Assembly: GCA_013812565.1 (NCBI GenBank)
Contig: JACCTF010000863.1
Location: 1-6,405, forward strand
From: Pyrinomonadaceae bacterium
GTDB lineage: Bacteria; Acidobacteriota; Blastocatellia; Pyrinomonadales; Pyrinomonadaceae
Direction of reading: 5' to 3'
Length of the DNA: 6,405 nt
The translations under genes were made by a program, and so were the position numbers. The notes under the pieces were generated by a model that was not told the DNA's origin, ran no database searches, and was given only the letters and a program-made list of their open reading frames with translations. This document shows, one piece after another, positions 6,247 through 6,405 of this stretch; position 1 is the first letter of the stretch; every line of letters begins with the position of its first letter.

Positions 6247-6402
6247 ATGTTTGAACGCTATACGGAGAAAGCCCGGCGCGTGATCTTCTTTGCGCGTTAC
6301 GAAGCATCACAATTCGGCGCGCAGGCCATTGAGCCGGAGCACATCCTCTTGGGCTTGATGCGCGAAGATAAAGTCCTGACCTCGCGCTTTATAGATCGAT
6401 AA
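6247..6402 (+). CDS. Clp N-domain protein, only 51 codons before a stop; truncated or frameshifted
   Basis: The translation starts MFERYTEKARRVIFFARYE and continues with an EPEHILLGLMRED block. This is the first half of the Clp N-terminal repeat domain (Clp_N, PF02861) of ClpC/ClpB-type ATPases and of small stand-alone Clp_N proteins. The domain is normally about 145 residues, two repeats, so 51 residues is about one repeat. The reading frame meets TAA at 6400-6402, three bases before the window ends. The start is ATG 6247 because homology begins exactly there; the frame is open upstream to 6133, including ATG 6169, but that part shows no similarity. The AAAGG sequence ten bases upstream is a weak ribosome binding site. 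It may be a degraded gene, a sequencing or assembly frameshift near a contig end, or a genuine one-repeat peptide. Confidence 0.65.
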   Translation: MFERYTEKARRVIFFARYEASQFGAQAIEPEHILLGLMREDKVLTSRFIDR

Positions 6403-6405
6403 AAA

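Overview
The window reads as a piece of bacterial chromosome, moderately GC-rich by eye. It carries housekeeping protein-turnover genes and ordinary metabolic enzymes, with no phage, plasmid or transposase gene. The combination of HslUV, a fibronectin-type lipoprotein, a DUF402 protein and a Clp N-domain protein, with intergenic gaps full of short palindromic repeats, suggests Acidobacteriota, perhaps the Blastocatellia. That placement is an impression from sequence style and has not been tested by any search.

Layout. Leftward genes fill positions 1 to about 4130. From upstream to downstream they are hslV (peptidase, 4130-3582), hslU (AAA+ unfoldase, 3498-2038), a fibronectin type III lipoprotein whose GTG start overlaps the hslU stop (2041-851), a 424-bp gene-free gap, and a DUF402 phosphatase-like gene that runs off the left edge (426-1). 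A clear sigma-70-type promoter sits just in front of hslV. It indicates that the annotated hslV start must be the internal ATG at 4130 and that the mRNA has a very short leader. Rightward genes start at 4408: a 16-codon mini-ORF with a good ribosome binding site, a class I glutamine-amidotransferase-like gamma-glutamyl hydrolase (4464-5255), a FabG-like short-chain dehydrogenase (5355-6128), and the first 51 codons of a Clp N-domain protein (6247-6402) that meets a stop codon three bases before the window ends.

How they fit together. HslV and HslU form the two-part ATP-dependent cytoplasmic protease. The lipoprotein is probably translated with HslU by overlap but acts outside the cytoplasmic membrane, so a shared function is not evident. 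The hydrolase and dehydrogenase are likely housekeeping enzymes of uncertain substrate.

The most unusual parts are non-coding. The gap at 427-850 contains a 122-bp nested inverted repeat, an AT-rich hairpin, and a 119-nt block that can fold into a long interrupted hairpin with an open central bubble. The hslV-hslU spacer is also made of short, degenerate direct and inverted repeats. I see no clearly new biological system; the structured gap is the best candidate for something undescribed.
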